DNA of 64,000 nt from Burkholderiales bacterium (GCA_025354165.1 JANXNI010000083.1:25215-89214), one strand, 5' to 3'. Numbered from the stretch's first letter, positions 52,725 to 62,393 are shown. A program made the numbers and translations. The notes: generated from the letters alone by a model not told the origin.

Positions 52725-53350
52725 AGGGTTAGCTCCTGAATCTTTAGCGCGTTAATGGTGACCGATTGATGCGACGTGAGCACGACGATTGCACCTGCGG
52801 CAAGCTCTTGGCTGATGAGTGATGCGAGTTGCGCCTGGGTGTCCGTATCAAGCGCGACGAACGGCTCATCGAGCAACCAGGCGCGTTCGCCCGGTTGTGT
52901 ACGCAGCAGCAAGCGTGCGAGCGATGCGCGTTTGCGTTGGCCTTGCGACAGGCTGCCGAAGCGACGATTGATGAGCTTCTCAACACCTAACTGCGACATT
53001 GCGCGACGCACGTCAGATGACGAACTATCGAAGCCCGCGAGCGCTGCTGCATAGCTCAAGTTTTCAGCAACAGTGAGTGCGTCGTTCATCGCACTGGCGT
53101 GGCCCGCGAAGATTGCGGCCTCACTCGCACGGTATTCCACAGCGTCAGCGCCGCACCAACGCGCCGAACCTGCGGACGCCGCGCCAAGCCCGGCCAGTAT
53201 TCGCAGCAACGTCGTCTTGCCCGCGCCGTTCGGCCCGATCACCCGCAGCAGCGTACCCGCAGCAACGTCAACGTTAACGTCAGCAAACACAGCCTTACCA
53301 CCACGCTCTGCAGCGAGCGCTTCAAGCCGAAGATTTGCGCAAAGGCTCAC
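52721..53350 (-). CDS. ccmA: Heme ABC transporter ATPase CcmA
   Basis: This ATPase of the cytochrome c maturation system is about 209 residues from the GTG at 53350. Walker A is GPNGAGKTT, the signature LSQGQRKRASLARLLL, Walker B AWLLDEPFVALD, and the switch histidine is in LTSHQS. The GTG overlaps the upstream MFS gene stop (GTGA), so the ccm run may be coupled to it. A longer ATG-started frame would lie inside the MFS gene. Confidence 0.93.
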   Translation of the reverse strand: MSLCANLRLEALAAERGGKAVFADVNVDVAAGTLLRVIGPNGAGKTTLLRILAGLGAASAGSARWCGADAVEYRASEAAIFAGHASAMNDALTVAENLSYAAALAGFDSSSSDVRRAMSQLGVEKLINRRFGSLSQGQRKRASLARLLLRTQPGERAWLLDEPFVALDTDTQAQLASLISQELAAGAIVVLTSHQSVTINALKIQELTL

Positions 53351-54564
53351 GATACGGCGCGCACCTTGTATGCGGCCCATACCGACACGATACCCACGAT
53401 GCACGAGAGATAGCCCACCGCTTCGTAGCCCACGATCTGACCGCTAGCGGTCGTCTTTAACATCGCGCCACCGACAAGCGCGGCGAGCCCCGTAAACAGG
53501 TTTTGCACCGCTGAATTAAACGACATCAACCGCCCCCGCATTTGCGGAATCGTGGCCGCTGTAACAAGCGCTGAGGACGGTACAAAGCGACCGCTCACAA
53601 AGATGAAAAACAGCGCCGACACCGCAAGTTGCCCAAACAGATTAAGGCCGAACGAATGCGTAATGAGGATCATGGGAATGATGGAGACCAGCACCAGCCA
53701 ATAGTAGAACTTTGCGCGCGGATAGCGATCCGTCAGGCGGCCAAACAGGGGGCGCGTGAACAGCGTCACACCGCCACCGACAAGGTAGAAATACGCGAGC
53801 TGAAGCTCAGTCATGCCTTCATTGGAGACACGCGAAGGCGCGATGTACGGGATCACCATCATGCCGGACAACGTCAGCAAAGCGGTTGTCGCGAAAGCCC
53901 ACCAGTGATTGGGCACCGACAGCAATTCCGCGTAGCCCGCCCACAATCCTTGCGGCCTTCCTGAACGAATGTGGTCGCGCATCGCGGGCACCAACCGCTG
54001 CGCAACGACCCACAATACGCAGCAGGAGATCGCCAGTGCGAGGAACGGAATGTGCCAGCCGCCATGCCCTGCCGCATAGATCGCGAGCGGCACACCAAGC
54101 ACTGCCGACAGCGAAAACGACAACATCACGAGCGCCATAGCTCTCCCGCGCCGCTCATCAGGCACCAGGTCGCCCACAATTGAGAAAGTAATGGAACCCC
54201 CGACACCACCAAACACGCCTGCGAGCGCGCGCGCTGCGAGCAACATGCCATAGCTCGATGCGAAAGCACAGCCCAATGTGGCAACGATGAGACCCGAGTA
54301 GACAAACAACAGCGCGCGCTTACGATCAAAGCGATCCGCGATAGAGGCCATCAGTAACGACGAAACAGCCGCTGCGAATGCGTACGCCGAAACCAGCAAA
54401 CCAAACTGCGATGTCGAAATGCCGAATTCGCGCATCAGATGCGGCGACAGAGGCATCAGGATCATGAAGTCGAGAATGTTGGTGAGACTCATCAGCATCA
54501 GCACGATGAGAATCTGGCGTTCACGCCTGGGGTTATGGTCGGACGTGGGGGCTGCGGCAGGCAT
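53347..54564 (-). CDS. Major facilitator superfamily transporter
   Basis: This 405-residue, twelve-segment transporter shows the MFS motif after helix 2 in MASIADRFDRKRALLF and its half-repeat in LFGRLTDRYPRAKFYY. LDFMILMPLSPHLMREFGI at the start resembles drug/arabinose efflux (DHA1) permeases. I start at MPAAAPTSDHNP, where an earlier frame of 23 codons is unlikely. It directly precedes ccmA with a GTGA overlap. The substrate is unknown. Confidence 0.88.
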   Translation of the reverse strand: MPAAAPTSDHNPRRERQILIVLMLMSLTNILDFMILMPLSPHLMREFGISTSQFGLLVSAYAFAAAVSSLLMASIADRFDRKRALLFVYSGLIVATLGCAFASSYGMLLAARALAGVFGGVGGSITFSIVGDLVPDERRGRAMALVMLSFSLSAVLGVPLAIYAAGHGGWHIPFLALAISCCVLWVVAQRLVPAMRDHIRSGRPQGLWAGYAELLSVPNHWWAFATTALLTLSGMMVIPYIAPSRVSNEGMTELQLAYFYLVGGGVTLFTRPLFGRLTDRYPRAKFYYWLVLVSIIPMILITHSFGLNLFGQLAVSALFFIFVSGRFVPSSALVTAATIPQMRGRLMSFNSAVQNLFTGLAALVGGAMLKTTASGQIVGYEAVGYLSCIVGIVSVWAAYKVRAVS

Positions 54565-54577
54565 TGAGAAGAAATAG

Positions 54578-54609
54578 AAAGGGGCGGTCAGCGATGACAC
54601 GCCCCTTTT
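54578..54609 (-). terminator. Hairpin terminator between M16 peptidase and MFS genes
   Basis: AAAGGGGCG and CGCCCCTTT form a 9-base stem around a 13-base loop. It lies 62 bases beyond the peptidase stop, followed on the minus strand by a pyrimidine-rich CTATTTCTTCT. Confidence 0.6.
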
Positions 54610-54670
54610 ACCTATTGAGTTTATTACGGGCAAAGCCCATTTTACGGTGCGCGATCGGTGCGTAGCGAGA

Positions 54671-57403
54671 CTACTTCACCTTGCTGAAATCACCCGCCAA
54701 TACGGATGAGAGCTGCGCCGGATTCACATATTTTTTGAGCACCGTGTCAAAGTCGGCCTTTGTGAGTTTTGCCATAGCCGATTCAATATCACCGACAAAG
54801 GCGTAGGTGCGATCAGCGTCGGTCAGCGCAACCAGTTGCGCCGCGAGCGACGCATCCTGCGTACGACGCACTTTCCGTTGATCAAGCAGCGATTGCTTTT
54901 GCAACGCAAACTCCTCTTGCGTGAGCTCGCCGCGCAACAAAATGTTTAGCTCGTCCTTGAGCGATGCCTCAGCCTTTGCAGCGTTCTGCGGATTCGAAAT
55001 GAAACCGAATGTCCAGGATGCACTGTTGGAAAACGTAGGGATCGAGACCATACTGAACACGTCGTAGCTCAAGCCTTCTTTCTCGCGAACGCGCAGGAAT
55101 AGCCGCGCACCACCCGAGCCGCCGACGATGAAATCGGCGAGCACCAGCGCCGGGTAGTCGGCCGCTTTGTCGTGCAGTGGGAAGCCAATGCGCGTCATGT
55201 AAGTCGCATTCTCTTTATCGGGCGTGGCAATCTTTTCCTGCTTGACGACCGTCTGTTTGTATTCGCGATTGACGCGTGTGTAGGACTGCGGCAATTTGCT
55301 CTTTCCGAATGCTTGCGCGAGCACTGGTTTCACTGTGACCGGATCAAAGTCGCCGACAATTGCAATCTCCGCATGGTTCAGCCCTCGCATGGCGTTGGCG
55401 TAACTCATGATCTGTTGGCGAGTAACGGCTTTGATCGCGGCAATGCGCTCAGGAATCGTTGCGACGTAGCGCCAATCACCCACCGGATACGTGGAAAACT
55501 GTCGCTCCAATGCATTCTCCGCCAGGCTGTCCGGATCTACGGCAGACGCCTCAAGCGAGGTAATCATTTCTTTGCGAACCAGTTCAAGCTCATCGGCGGG
55601 AAACGTTGCGCCAGAGTAGAGTTGCGCGGTGAACGACAACAGCTCATTCAAGTACTGGCGCTTGGTCTGCAATCCACCACCACCAAGACCGACACCACCG
55701 CTAGCGCGCAGCGCGTCAAGGCGATCGTGTATTTGCTGCCGGGTAAGCCCTTTTGAGCCGCGCATCAGCAAGGCACTAGCGAGCTCATCAACGGCGCGTT
55801 TACCGAAGAGTGACTTTTCATCACCGTAACCGATACGCAGCGCGACCTGCACCGTATTGCCGCGCGTCTTTTTCGGGAGCAGCGCGACCTTCATGCCATT
55901 GTCGAGCTTGAACCGCTCAATACGCTTTTCGAGATTCTCGGCACTGGGCTCAAACACCTCGCCCTCGGTCGCCGCAGCGTCGCCTTTGTAGTCGGCGAGT
56001 AAGGTGGCAAGCTCCGGTCGCATCGGCATGTCAGAGCGATCCGGCTTCGCGGTGGGGATGAAGCGGCCCAGCGTGCGATTTTGCGGTTTGATATACGCTT
56101 TTGCAACACGTGACACATCGGCAACGGTGACCTTTGCCATGCGGTCGCGCTGATAAAAAAAGAAACGCCAGTCGCCCATTGCGATGGCTTCTGACATCGA
56201 GACAGCGAAGCGCCCCGAGTCGGCAATCGTCTGGTCGTAACCTCGCGCAACCTGCAATTTGACGCGATCAAGTTCGGCCTCAGTGAACGGCTTTTCGCCC
56301 GCTGATTCAACGGTTGACAAGAGCACGTCGCGCGCACGGTCCATCGACTGCGTTTTGTTCAGCGTCACCCAGAATCCCATGAGACTGGGGTCGAACATCA
56401 CGTCGCTCTCGACGTCGACAGCGACCGCAAGTTTCGCTTTGACCAACGACTGATACAACCGGCCTGCGGGCTCAATCGTCATCAGGTTCATCAGTACTTG
56501 CAGCGCAGGCGTATCGGCGTGTGACGCAGCAGGCGTGCGGTATGCGGAGAACAGAAATTGACTGTCGCCAACACGGCGAACCGTGATCTCGCGTTCGCCG
56601 TCCTGCGTCGGTTCTACCGTCCACAGTTTAGGCAGAGTGCGCGTGGGCTTGGCGAGTTTTCCGAAATTCTCCGCGAGCAAAGCTAGCGTTTTATCGGTAT
56701 CGAATTTGCCCGCAATGAGGATCACAGCGTTGTCGGGCTGGTAGTACGTGCGATAGAACGCACGCAGGTTTTCGATGCCAACATTTTCGATATCGCTGCG
56801 GTTACCAATCGTCGAGTTGCCGTAGTTGTGCCATGCAAATGCGGTCGCGAAAACCTTTTGGTAGAGCGTGCCTTGCGGACGGTTTTCTCCCATCTCGAAC
56901 TCATTGCGAACCACCGTCATTTCGGTATCAAGCTCTTCGCGCAGAATGTTGGAATGAACCATACGGTCGGCTTCCATCTCGATGGCCCACTTCAGGTTGT
57001 CATCGTTCGCGGTGAAGCTCTCGTAATAATTCGTGCGATCAAGCCAGGTAGAGCCGTTGTTGATGAAACCACGATTGGCCATGTCCTGCCAAAGCTTGGG
57101 ATATTTTGGCGTTGACTTGAACAGCATGTGTTCAAGCAGGTGAGCCATGCCAGTTTCACCGTAGCCTTCGTGCCGTGAGCCGACGAGATAGGTGATATTC
57201 ACCGTAACTTTCGGGCTCGATGCGTCGGGGAAGAGGAGTACTCGCAGGCCGTTGGATTTGAGCGTGTATTCGCTGATGCCTTCGACCCTGGGGCCCACGG
57301 TAAACGCGGGATTCGTCGGTTGTGCGAACGCGGCGGTCGATAGCAGTATGAGCGCGCTTACAGCAAGCCAAAGCCGTCGCGCGCTAATTAATCTAGTCAT
57401 CAT
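54671..57403 (-). CDS. M16 family zinc peptidase, exported, two-module
   Basis: This exported pitrilysin/insulinase-family metalloprotease has about 910 residues with a signal peptide (LAVSALILLSTAAFAQ). The N-terminal module has the inverted zinc motif HLLEH (88-92) in ETGMAHLLEHMLF and the third ligand in TVVRNEFEMGEN. The second half repeats the fold without the motif (KVALLPKKTRGNTVQVALRIGYGDEKS). The architecture fits PqqL/YhjJ-like periplasmic proteases. The longer frame starts with TTG; I prefer the ATG at 57403, and the adjacent ATG is equally possible. Confidence 0.9.
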   Translation of the reverse strand: MMTRLISARRLWLAVSALILLSTAAFAQPTNPAFTVGPRVEGISEYTLKSNGLRVLLFPDASSPKVTVNITYLVGSRHEGYGETGMAHLLEHMLFKSTPKYPKLWQDMANRGFINNGSTWLDRTNYYESFTANDDNLKWAIEMEADRMVHSNILREELDTEMTVVRNEFEMGENRPQGTLYQKVFATAFAWHNYGNSTIGNRSDIENVGIENLRAFYRTYYQPDNAVILIAGKFDTDKTLALLAENFGKLAKPTRTLPKLWTVEPTQDGEREITVRRVGDSQFLFSAYRTPAASHADTPALQVLMNLMTIEPAGRLYQSLVKAKLAVAVDVESDVMFDPSLMGFWVTLNKTQSMDRARDVLLSTVESAGEKPFTEAELDRVKLQVARGYDQTIADSGRFAVSMSEAIAMGDWRFFFYQRDRMAKVTVADVSRVAKAYIKPQNRTLGRFIPTAKPDRSDMPMRPELATLLADYKGDAAATEGEVFEPSAENLEKRIERFKLDNGMKVALLPKKTRGNTVQVALRIGYGDEKSLFGKRAVDELASALLMRGSKGLTRQQIHDRLDALRASGGVGLGGGGLQTKRQYLNELLSFTAQLYSGATFPADELELVRKEMITSLEASAVDPDSLAENALERQFSTYPVGDWRYVATIPERIAAIKAVTRQQIMSYANAMRGLNHAEIAIVGDFDPVTVKPVLAQAFGKSKLPQSYTRVNREYKQTVVKQEKIATPDKENATYMTRIGFPLHDKAADYPALVLADFIVGGSGGARLFLRVREKEGLSYDVFSMVSIPTFSNSASWTFGFISNPQNAAKAEASLKDELNILLRGELTQEEFALQKQSLLDQRKVRRTQDASLAAQLVALTDADRTYAFVGDIESAMAKLTKADFDTVLKKYVNPAQLSSVLAGDFSKVK

Positions 57404-57469
57404 GAAGTACTTCAAAACAGGTGAATGGTGAGCGTAGCTGAAATGGGCAGTGTGAGCTCGATGGCGGTA

Positions 57470-57530
57470 GTGACCGCGGCTTTAGCCGCGATTTTTGTTC
57501 ATTTGACGATCGCGGCTAAAGCTGCTCCCA
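57470..57530. repeat. REP-like inverted pair upstream of the M16 peptidase
   Basis: GTGACCGCGGCTTTAGCCGCGAT and the reversed TGGGAGCAGCTTTAGCCGCGAT face each other across 16 bases. Each arm has its own GCGGCTTTAGCCGC hairpin. It lies between the ABC exporter stop and the M16 start. Confidence 0.8.
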
Positions 57531-57549
57531 AAAGCACTTGCGACCTGCT

Positions 57550-59316
57550 TCAGGCAGTCGTCTCAGCCTGCAACGCCCACAGCTTTGCATAGAGTCCCTG
57601 TGCTGTCAGGAGTTCCGCATGCGAGCCCTGCTCAACGATGCGGCCCGCGTCCATAACAAGGATGCGGTCGGCATCGACGATGGTGGACAGACGGTGAGCG
57701 ATGATAAGTGTCGTGCGCTCGCGGCTGACGGCTTTGATCTCGGCCTGAATGGCCTTTTCGCTCTCGCTGTCGAGCGCAGAGGTCGCTTCGTCAAAAATGA
57801 GAATCGCCGGATTTTTCAGGAGCGCGCGTGCGATGGCGACACGCTGCTTTTCACCGCCGGAGAGCTTCAGGCCGCGCTCGCCGACTGCGGTCTGCAAGCC
57901 CTGAGGCAGCAAGGCAACGAACGCCTCCAGTCGCGCAGCACGAATTGCTGAAGCAACCCCTTCGTCGCTAGCCGTCGGGCAACCGTAACGCAAGTTGTAT
58001 TCAAGCGTATCGTTGAACAGCACGGTGTCCTGCGGCACGATGCCGATCGCTGCGCGCAGGCTAGTCTGCGTGAAATCGCGAATATCGGTGCCATCAATGC
58101 GGATAAAACCGTCGGTCACGTCATAAAACCTGAACAGCAGTCGCGCAATCGTGCTCTTGCCGCCGCCGCTAGGGCCAACCACCGCGAAGGTTTGACCCGC
58201 TGGCACATGAAAACTGACCCCCTGCAAAATGATTCGATCGGGTTCGTAGGCAAAGCGCACCGATTCAAAGCTGACGTTGCCAGCACGGGCACGATCCGGT
58301 TGCAGCGCCTGCGCGTCGGGACGATCCGCAATCTCCTGATGCTCGCTCATCAAGCCGAACATCCGTGCCATGTCGGTCGCCGACTGACGAATCTCACGAT
58401 AAATCACGCCGAGAAAGTTGAGCGGCGCGTAAAGTTGAATCAAGAACGCGTTGACCAACACCAGATCGCCGACCGACATCGTGCCTTTCGTGACGCCATC
58501 AATCGCTCGCCACATCACGAGGCTGGCACCGGTCGCAATGAACAGACTCTGTCCGAGATTTAAGAGCGACAGTGACGTCTGCGAGCGCACCGCCGCGCGC
58601 TCCCAGCGCTGCAAACTCTGGTCATAGCGATCTGCTTCGAAGCGCTCGTTACCGAAATACTTGACTGTTTCGTAGTTCAGCAGACTATCGATGGCTTTTG
58701 AATTCGCCTTCGAGTCCAGCTCGTTCATTTCCTTGCGAAATGCGGTGCGCCATTCCGTCACCGTGATGGTGTAGATGATGTAGCCGACCAACGTGATGAG
58801 CGTGATGGTGACGAACGTCCAGTCGTAGTTCCACGCGAGAATGCCCGCGACCAATGCCAGCTCAATCAAGGTCGGCAGAATCGAGAACAACAGGTAGCTC
58901 ATGAGCGAGGAAATGCCGCGAGTTCCCCGCTCAATGTCGCGCGTCAGACCACCCGTTTGCCGCGCCAGATGGAAGCGCAGCGAAAGGCGATGCAAATGCT
59001 CAAAGGTTTCCAGCGCGATGCGGCGGACGGCGCGCTGCGTGACTTTGGCGAAGAAAAACTCGCGCAACTCGGTGAATAGCGTGACCGACAATCGCGCCAG
59101 GCCGTAAGCCAGCAATAGCGCGAACGGCACAGCCAGCAGCGCCTTGTCCGCTCCCATGCGATCCACGATCCACTTGAGCACAATCGGCACCGAGACGTTG
59201 CCAATTTTGGCCAGCACCAGACAGCTAAGAGCAACTGCGATGCGAGCCTTATATTGCGCCAGATACGGCAACAGCAGCCGCGCCGGGCTCAGGGACTGCG
59301 TACCAGCTGAACTCAC
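57550..59316 (-). CDS. ATM1/HMT1-type ABC exporter (fused permease-ATPase)
   Basis: This half-transporter of the heavy-metal-tolerance/ATM1 class has 588 residues. The six-helix membrane domain (to about 310) has ATM1-like sequences NELDSKANSKAIDSLLNYETVKYFGNE and LIQLYAPLNFLGVIYREIRQS. The ATPase domain has Walker A GPSGGGKST, LSGGEKQRVAIARALL, Walker B ILIFDEATSALD and IIAHRLST. Relatives export glutathione-bound or Fe-S related compounds. Its GTG/ATG region overlaps the receiver protein stop by 4 bases. Confidence 0.92.
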   Translation of the reverse strand: MSSAGTQSLSPARLLLPYLAQYKARIAVALSCLVLAKIGNVSVPIVLKWIVDRMGADKALLAVPFALLLAYGLARLSVTLFTELREFFFAKVTQRAVRRIALETFEHLHRLSLRFHLARQTGGLTRDIERGTRGISSLMSYLLFSILPTLIELALVAGILAWNYDWTFVTITLITLVGYIIYTITVTEWRTAFRKEMNELDSKANSKAIDSLLNYETVKYFGNERFEADRYDQSLQRWERAAVRSQTSLSLLNLGQSLFIATGASLVMWRAIDGVTKGTMSVGDLVLVNAFLIQLYAPLNFLGVIYREIRQSATDMARMFGLMSEHQEIADRPDAQALQPDRARAGNVSFESVRFAYEPDRIILQGVSFHVPAGQTFAVVGPSGGGKSTIARLLFRFYDVTDGFIRIDGTDIRDFTQTSLRAAIGIVPQDTVLFNDTLEYNLRYGCPTASDEGVASAIRAARLEAFVALLPQGLQTAVGERGLKLSGGEKQRVAIARALLKNPAILIFDEATSALDSESEKAIQAEIKAVSRERTTLIIAHRLSTIVDADRILVMDAGRIVEQGSHAELLTAQGLYAKLWALQAETTA

Positions 59317-60314
59317 TGACGCGACAGCTTTCCGGCGACAGCTAAATTCCTGAGGGTTGCAAGAAATTCTTTCATCTGCGTTGGCTTGGTCAGATAGGCG
59401 TCGCAGCCAGCAAATTTTGCGCGCAGCCGATCCACCGCACCAGTGCGTGAGGTCAACATGATAAGTACCGAGGGTGAGTGTGTACCCAACGCTCGGAGCT
59501 TCCTCAACACTTCGGTACCCAGCATTTCCGGCATCTCAAAATCCACCAGTGCGACGTCGAAATGTTTTTCTCCGGCCATTCGAATACCGAGCGCACCGCT
59601 GGCGGCGGTATCCACTGTAAACCCCACTTTGACGAGTGCCGCTGAGATCGCTTCGCGCGAAAAGTGCGAGTCGTCTACCACAAGAATATTGAGTGCGCGC
59701 TGCCACGGCAGGCCCGCCGATTTGGCAATCATCGTGGCTGCGGTCACCGGAGTCACCGTTGGCAGCCCGGGAGCGGAGCTAGCGGGTGTTTCTTTAGTTG
59801 GCAAATTCACTTGCGGCGTAACCGGCATTTCTCCCGCGACTTCCGCCGCAACGACCGGCTCGGTCATCTCAGGATTGCCCAAAACCGGAGGCATCCAGCC
59901 GCCGCGAATGCGATTAATCGCTTGTGCGAGCGAGAACAAAAGTTGTCCGTCTTGCGCCACCTGATAGAACGGCGCGTCACGCTCAAAACGTTCGACAATG
60001 CCAATCGACGGGACTGAGGTTCCGCGAGCACGTAGCAAGGCCAACACTTCGGGAGTCGTGGCGTTGCCAATCAACAGGTCAGCGCCGAGATCGATGATCG
60101 CTTCACCCTCTGTTGGCGAGCCGCCCGGCGCCTCGACAATATCAAGCCGAATACCGGTGCCAGGCGGGCGGCGCAGAAATAGTCGCATGATTTCGCGATC
60201 ACGAAGGCTGAACCCGGCGAGTTGTACCGAGCGCAGTTTAGGTACAGGCGAAGTCGTACCGGTCGGCGCGCTGGTGTCGCTCACGGAGGGTTCAAACTGC
60301 GCATCGATGCTCAT
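59313..60314 (-). CDS. Response regulator with C-terminal receiver domain
   Basis: The 333-residue protein places its receiver domain at the C-terminus (about 207-333). D214 and D215 sit in LVVDDS, the phosphorylated D258 in LVDFEMPEM, T288 in MLTSR and K310 in LTKPTQ. Residues 28-140 (VQLAGFSLRDREIMRLFL ... LLIGNATTPEVLALLRARG) have a receiver-like alternation but lack the acidic pocket. A Pro/Thr-rich linker joins the two. There is no output domain and no kinase gene nearby. It overlaps the ABC exporter gene by 4 bases. Confidence 0.85.
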   Translation of the reverse strand: MSIDAQFEPSVSDTSAPTGTTSPVPKLRSVQLAGFSLRDREIMRLFLRRPPGTGIRLDIVEAPGGSPTEGEAIIDLGADLLIGNATTPEVLALLRARGTSVPSIGIVERFERDAPFYQVAQDGQLLFSLAQAINRIRGGWMPPVLGNPEMTEPVVAAEVAGEMPVTPQVNLPTKETPASSAPGLPTVTPVTAATMIAKSAGLPWQRALNILVVDDSHFSREAISAALVKVGFTVDTAASGALGIRMAGEKHFDVALVDFEMPEMLGTEVLRKLRALGTHSPSVLIMLTSRTGAVDRLRAKFAGCDAYLTKPTQMKEFLATLRNLAVAGKLSRQ

Positions 60315-60369
60315 GCAGCCGATTATAGGAAGCTACTGCATTCCTGCGAGCCACTGGCCGTCATCTTTT

Positions 60370-61548
60370 CTAGTGGCGACCATAGCCCATCAAGCCCAGC
60401 ATCCCGCGCGCCAATCCGTACGCGACCCAGGTCAGCGTTCGATTCCACCGCGAGCGCCGTTCCCAGTGCGCGGACAATACGGGGCGCGAATCCGCTTCGA
60501 TCGCCTCTTCAAGGCGTTCCTTCAGTTCTGACGCGAACGCCATGTCGTCAACAAACACATTGGCTTCGCGCGCCAACAACAAGCTGAATGGATCGATATT
60601 GGAAGAGCCCACAGTCGCCCAGCGGCTGTCTACGACCGCTACTTTGGCGTGTAAAAAACTACGCTCGTAGTCGTGAATCTCGACACCCGCCGCGAGCAGT
60701 GTGCCGTATAGCGAACGCGTCACGAAGTGCTGAAGCCAATATTCCTGACGTCCCTGCAACAAGAGGCGAATCGTCACACCACGCTTTGCCGCATCAATTA
60801 GCGAGCGGCGAAAACGCCGACCTGGAACGAAGTAAGCGTTAGCCAGCATGATCTCGGTCTTGGCATTGCCAATCGCGATCAGATATTCCTGTTCGATATC
60901 ACGCCGATGCGAGACATTGTCGCGCACGGCGAACCACGCAGAACGCGAATTGGCAAAGGGCGCAGCTATGGTTGGCGTGTCATCGGGCAGCGCAGCGTCC
61001 AGCTCGTCAGACAAACGGAAATGATGCAGCCGACGCCACAGTTTATCCGTCGCAGCCTCAATAGAATCCACGAGCGGCCCACGCAGCGATACCGCAAAAT
61101 CAAAACGAGGAAAACGCGGCTCCGGCATATTCAGATCATCGATCACGTTGATGCCACCGATGAATGCAATCCGCCCGTCGATCACGGTTATTTTTCGATG
61201 CATCCGGCGCAAACGCGAGCGCCGCAGCAATTGCCAACCACGCTCCGGCCGATAGATCGCGACCTGCACGCCGTTCGCCCGCAATTGTCTGTCGATCCCG
61301 CCAATCCACGTCGATGACCCAAAGCCGTCGTAGACCACACGCACCGATACCCCGCGGTTGGCTGCATCGATCAGCGCCTGCGCAACTCGCTGTCCCGTGA
61401 CGTCATCGGCGAAGATGTAGGTCTCCAGCTGAATCTGGGCGACGGCCGCCTGAATCGCCGCAATGAGTGCCGGGAAATACTCAGCGCCGCAACACAGCAA
61501 CCGCACATCGTTGGCGGTTGCTGACGGCAGGCGCGCAGCAGACTTCAT
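60370..61548 (-). CDS. clsB: Phospholipase D family protein, cardiolipin synthase ClsB-like
   Basis: This enzyme of the PLD superfamily has two HKD motifs: HRKITVIDG (H117, K119, D124) and HAKVAVVDSRWATVGSSN. ETYIFADDVTGQRVAQAL and FDFAVSLRGPLVDSI are typical of ClsB/YbhO, which makes cardiolipin from phospholipids at the inner membrane. I start at MKSAARLPSA; the longer frame would run into the next gene. The ATGA overlap with the endonuclease-family gene reproduces the E. coli ybhP-ybhO order. Confidence 0.88.
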   Translation of the reverse strand: MKSAARLPSATANDVRLLCCGAEYFPALIAAIQAAVAQIQLETYIFADDVTGQRVAQALIDAANRGVSVRVVYDGFGSSTWIGGIDRQLRANGVQVAIYRPERGWQLLRRSRLRRMHRKITVIDGRIAFIGGINVIDDLNMPEPRFPRFDFAVSLRGPLVDSIEAATDKLWRRLHHFRLSDELDAALPDDTPTIAAPFANSRSAWFAVRDNVSHRRDIEQEYLIAIGNAKTEIMLANAYFVPGRRFRRSLIDAAKRGVTIRLLLQGRQEYWLQHFVTRSLYGTLLAAGVEIHDYERSFLHAKVAVVDSRWATVGSSNIDPFSLLLAREANVFVDDMAFASELKERLEEAIEADSRPVLSAHWERRSRWNRTLTWVAYGLARGMLGLMGYGRH

Positions 61549-62324
61549 GCACCCAATATGAGGTGTGCAGCCAAAGGCGCGTGATCGGACAAGCGCGCCC
61601 ATTCGGCACCGCGATGCACGTCCACGCTGTGCACCGAGAAACCACGAACGTAAATGCGATCCAGCCGCAAAATCGGCAATCGCGCCGGGAAACTGCGCGC
61701 GGGCCGGCCACGCACGGTCTCGAACACTTCATGGACGTCCAATTCGCGCAACGGATCGCCGATGCGGTGGCCCCAATCATTGAAATCGCCCGCCAAAACC
61801 AACGGAGCCCCATCGGGCACCAGCGCTTCAATTCGCGCGCAAACTGCTTCGACCTGCTTGCGGCGGGAGCGACCGAACAGACCTAAATGTACGCATACGC
61901 AGTGCAAATTTTGCGGCCAGCCGGGTACCTCGATTTCAGCGTGAAGCAGGCCGCGCTTCTCGACGCTATTGGTCGAAATGTCCTCGTGGTCGCAGCGAAT
62001 CAGCGGATAGCGCGACAGGATCGCATTGCCATGATGGCCATGCGCATAAACCGCGTTTCTTGCATAGGCGGCTGCAGGCCACTGCGTCTCCGCGAGAAAC
62101 TCATGCTGCGGTGCCTCGGGCCACTGCGGATGAGCCTCGACGTGGCGGGCGTTGTGCCCGACGACCTCCTGCAGAAACATGATGTCTGCGCCCATCATGC
62201 GCAGCCGATCACGCAAATCATGCACGACCATGCGACGATTAAAGTGAGAAAAGCCCTTATGAATGTTGTAGGTGGCTACCGTGAGCGCGCCGCTGCTACC
62301 AATTGTCTTGCCGAGATGAATCAT
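61545..62324 (-). CDS. Endonuclease/exonuclease/phosphatase family protein (YbhP-like)
   Basis: This 259-residue metal-dependent phosphodiesterase fold shows TVATYNIHKGF at the start, FLQEVVG (catalytic Glu), VLAGDFNDWG (Asp/Asn) and LSDHAPLAAHL (Asp/His). It is the partner found with ClsB-like phospholipases, so its substrate may be a lipid head group rather than DNA. It overlaps the clsB-like gene and is divergent from the MFS gene at 62.4 kb. Confidence 0.88.
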   Translation of the reverse strand: MIHLGKTIGSSGALTVATYNIHKGFSHFNRRMVVHDLRDRLRMMGADIMFLQEVVGHNARHVEAHPQWPEAPQHEFLAETQWPAAAYARNAVYAHGHHGNAILSRYPLIRCDHEDISTNSVEKRGLLHAEIEVPGWPQNLHCVCVHLGLFGRSRRKQVEAVCARIEALVPDGAPLVLAGDFNDWGHRIGDPLRELDVHEVFETVRGRPARSFPARLPILRLDRIYVRGFSVHSVDVHRGAEWARLSDHAPLAAHLILGA

Positions 62325-62393
62325 GCTGCAAGGCTATCGTAATGGGCGCTGGTACCAGCGCTCAGGTTTCTGCCACTGCTATGCTGGCAAGCG

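Noticed and set aside
53351..53404. ATG-started longer form of ccmA
   Set aside because: The extra 18 codons lie inside the upstream MFS gene, while the GTG at 53350 gives a GTGA overlap and the usual N-terminus.
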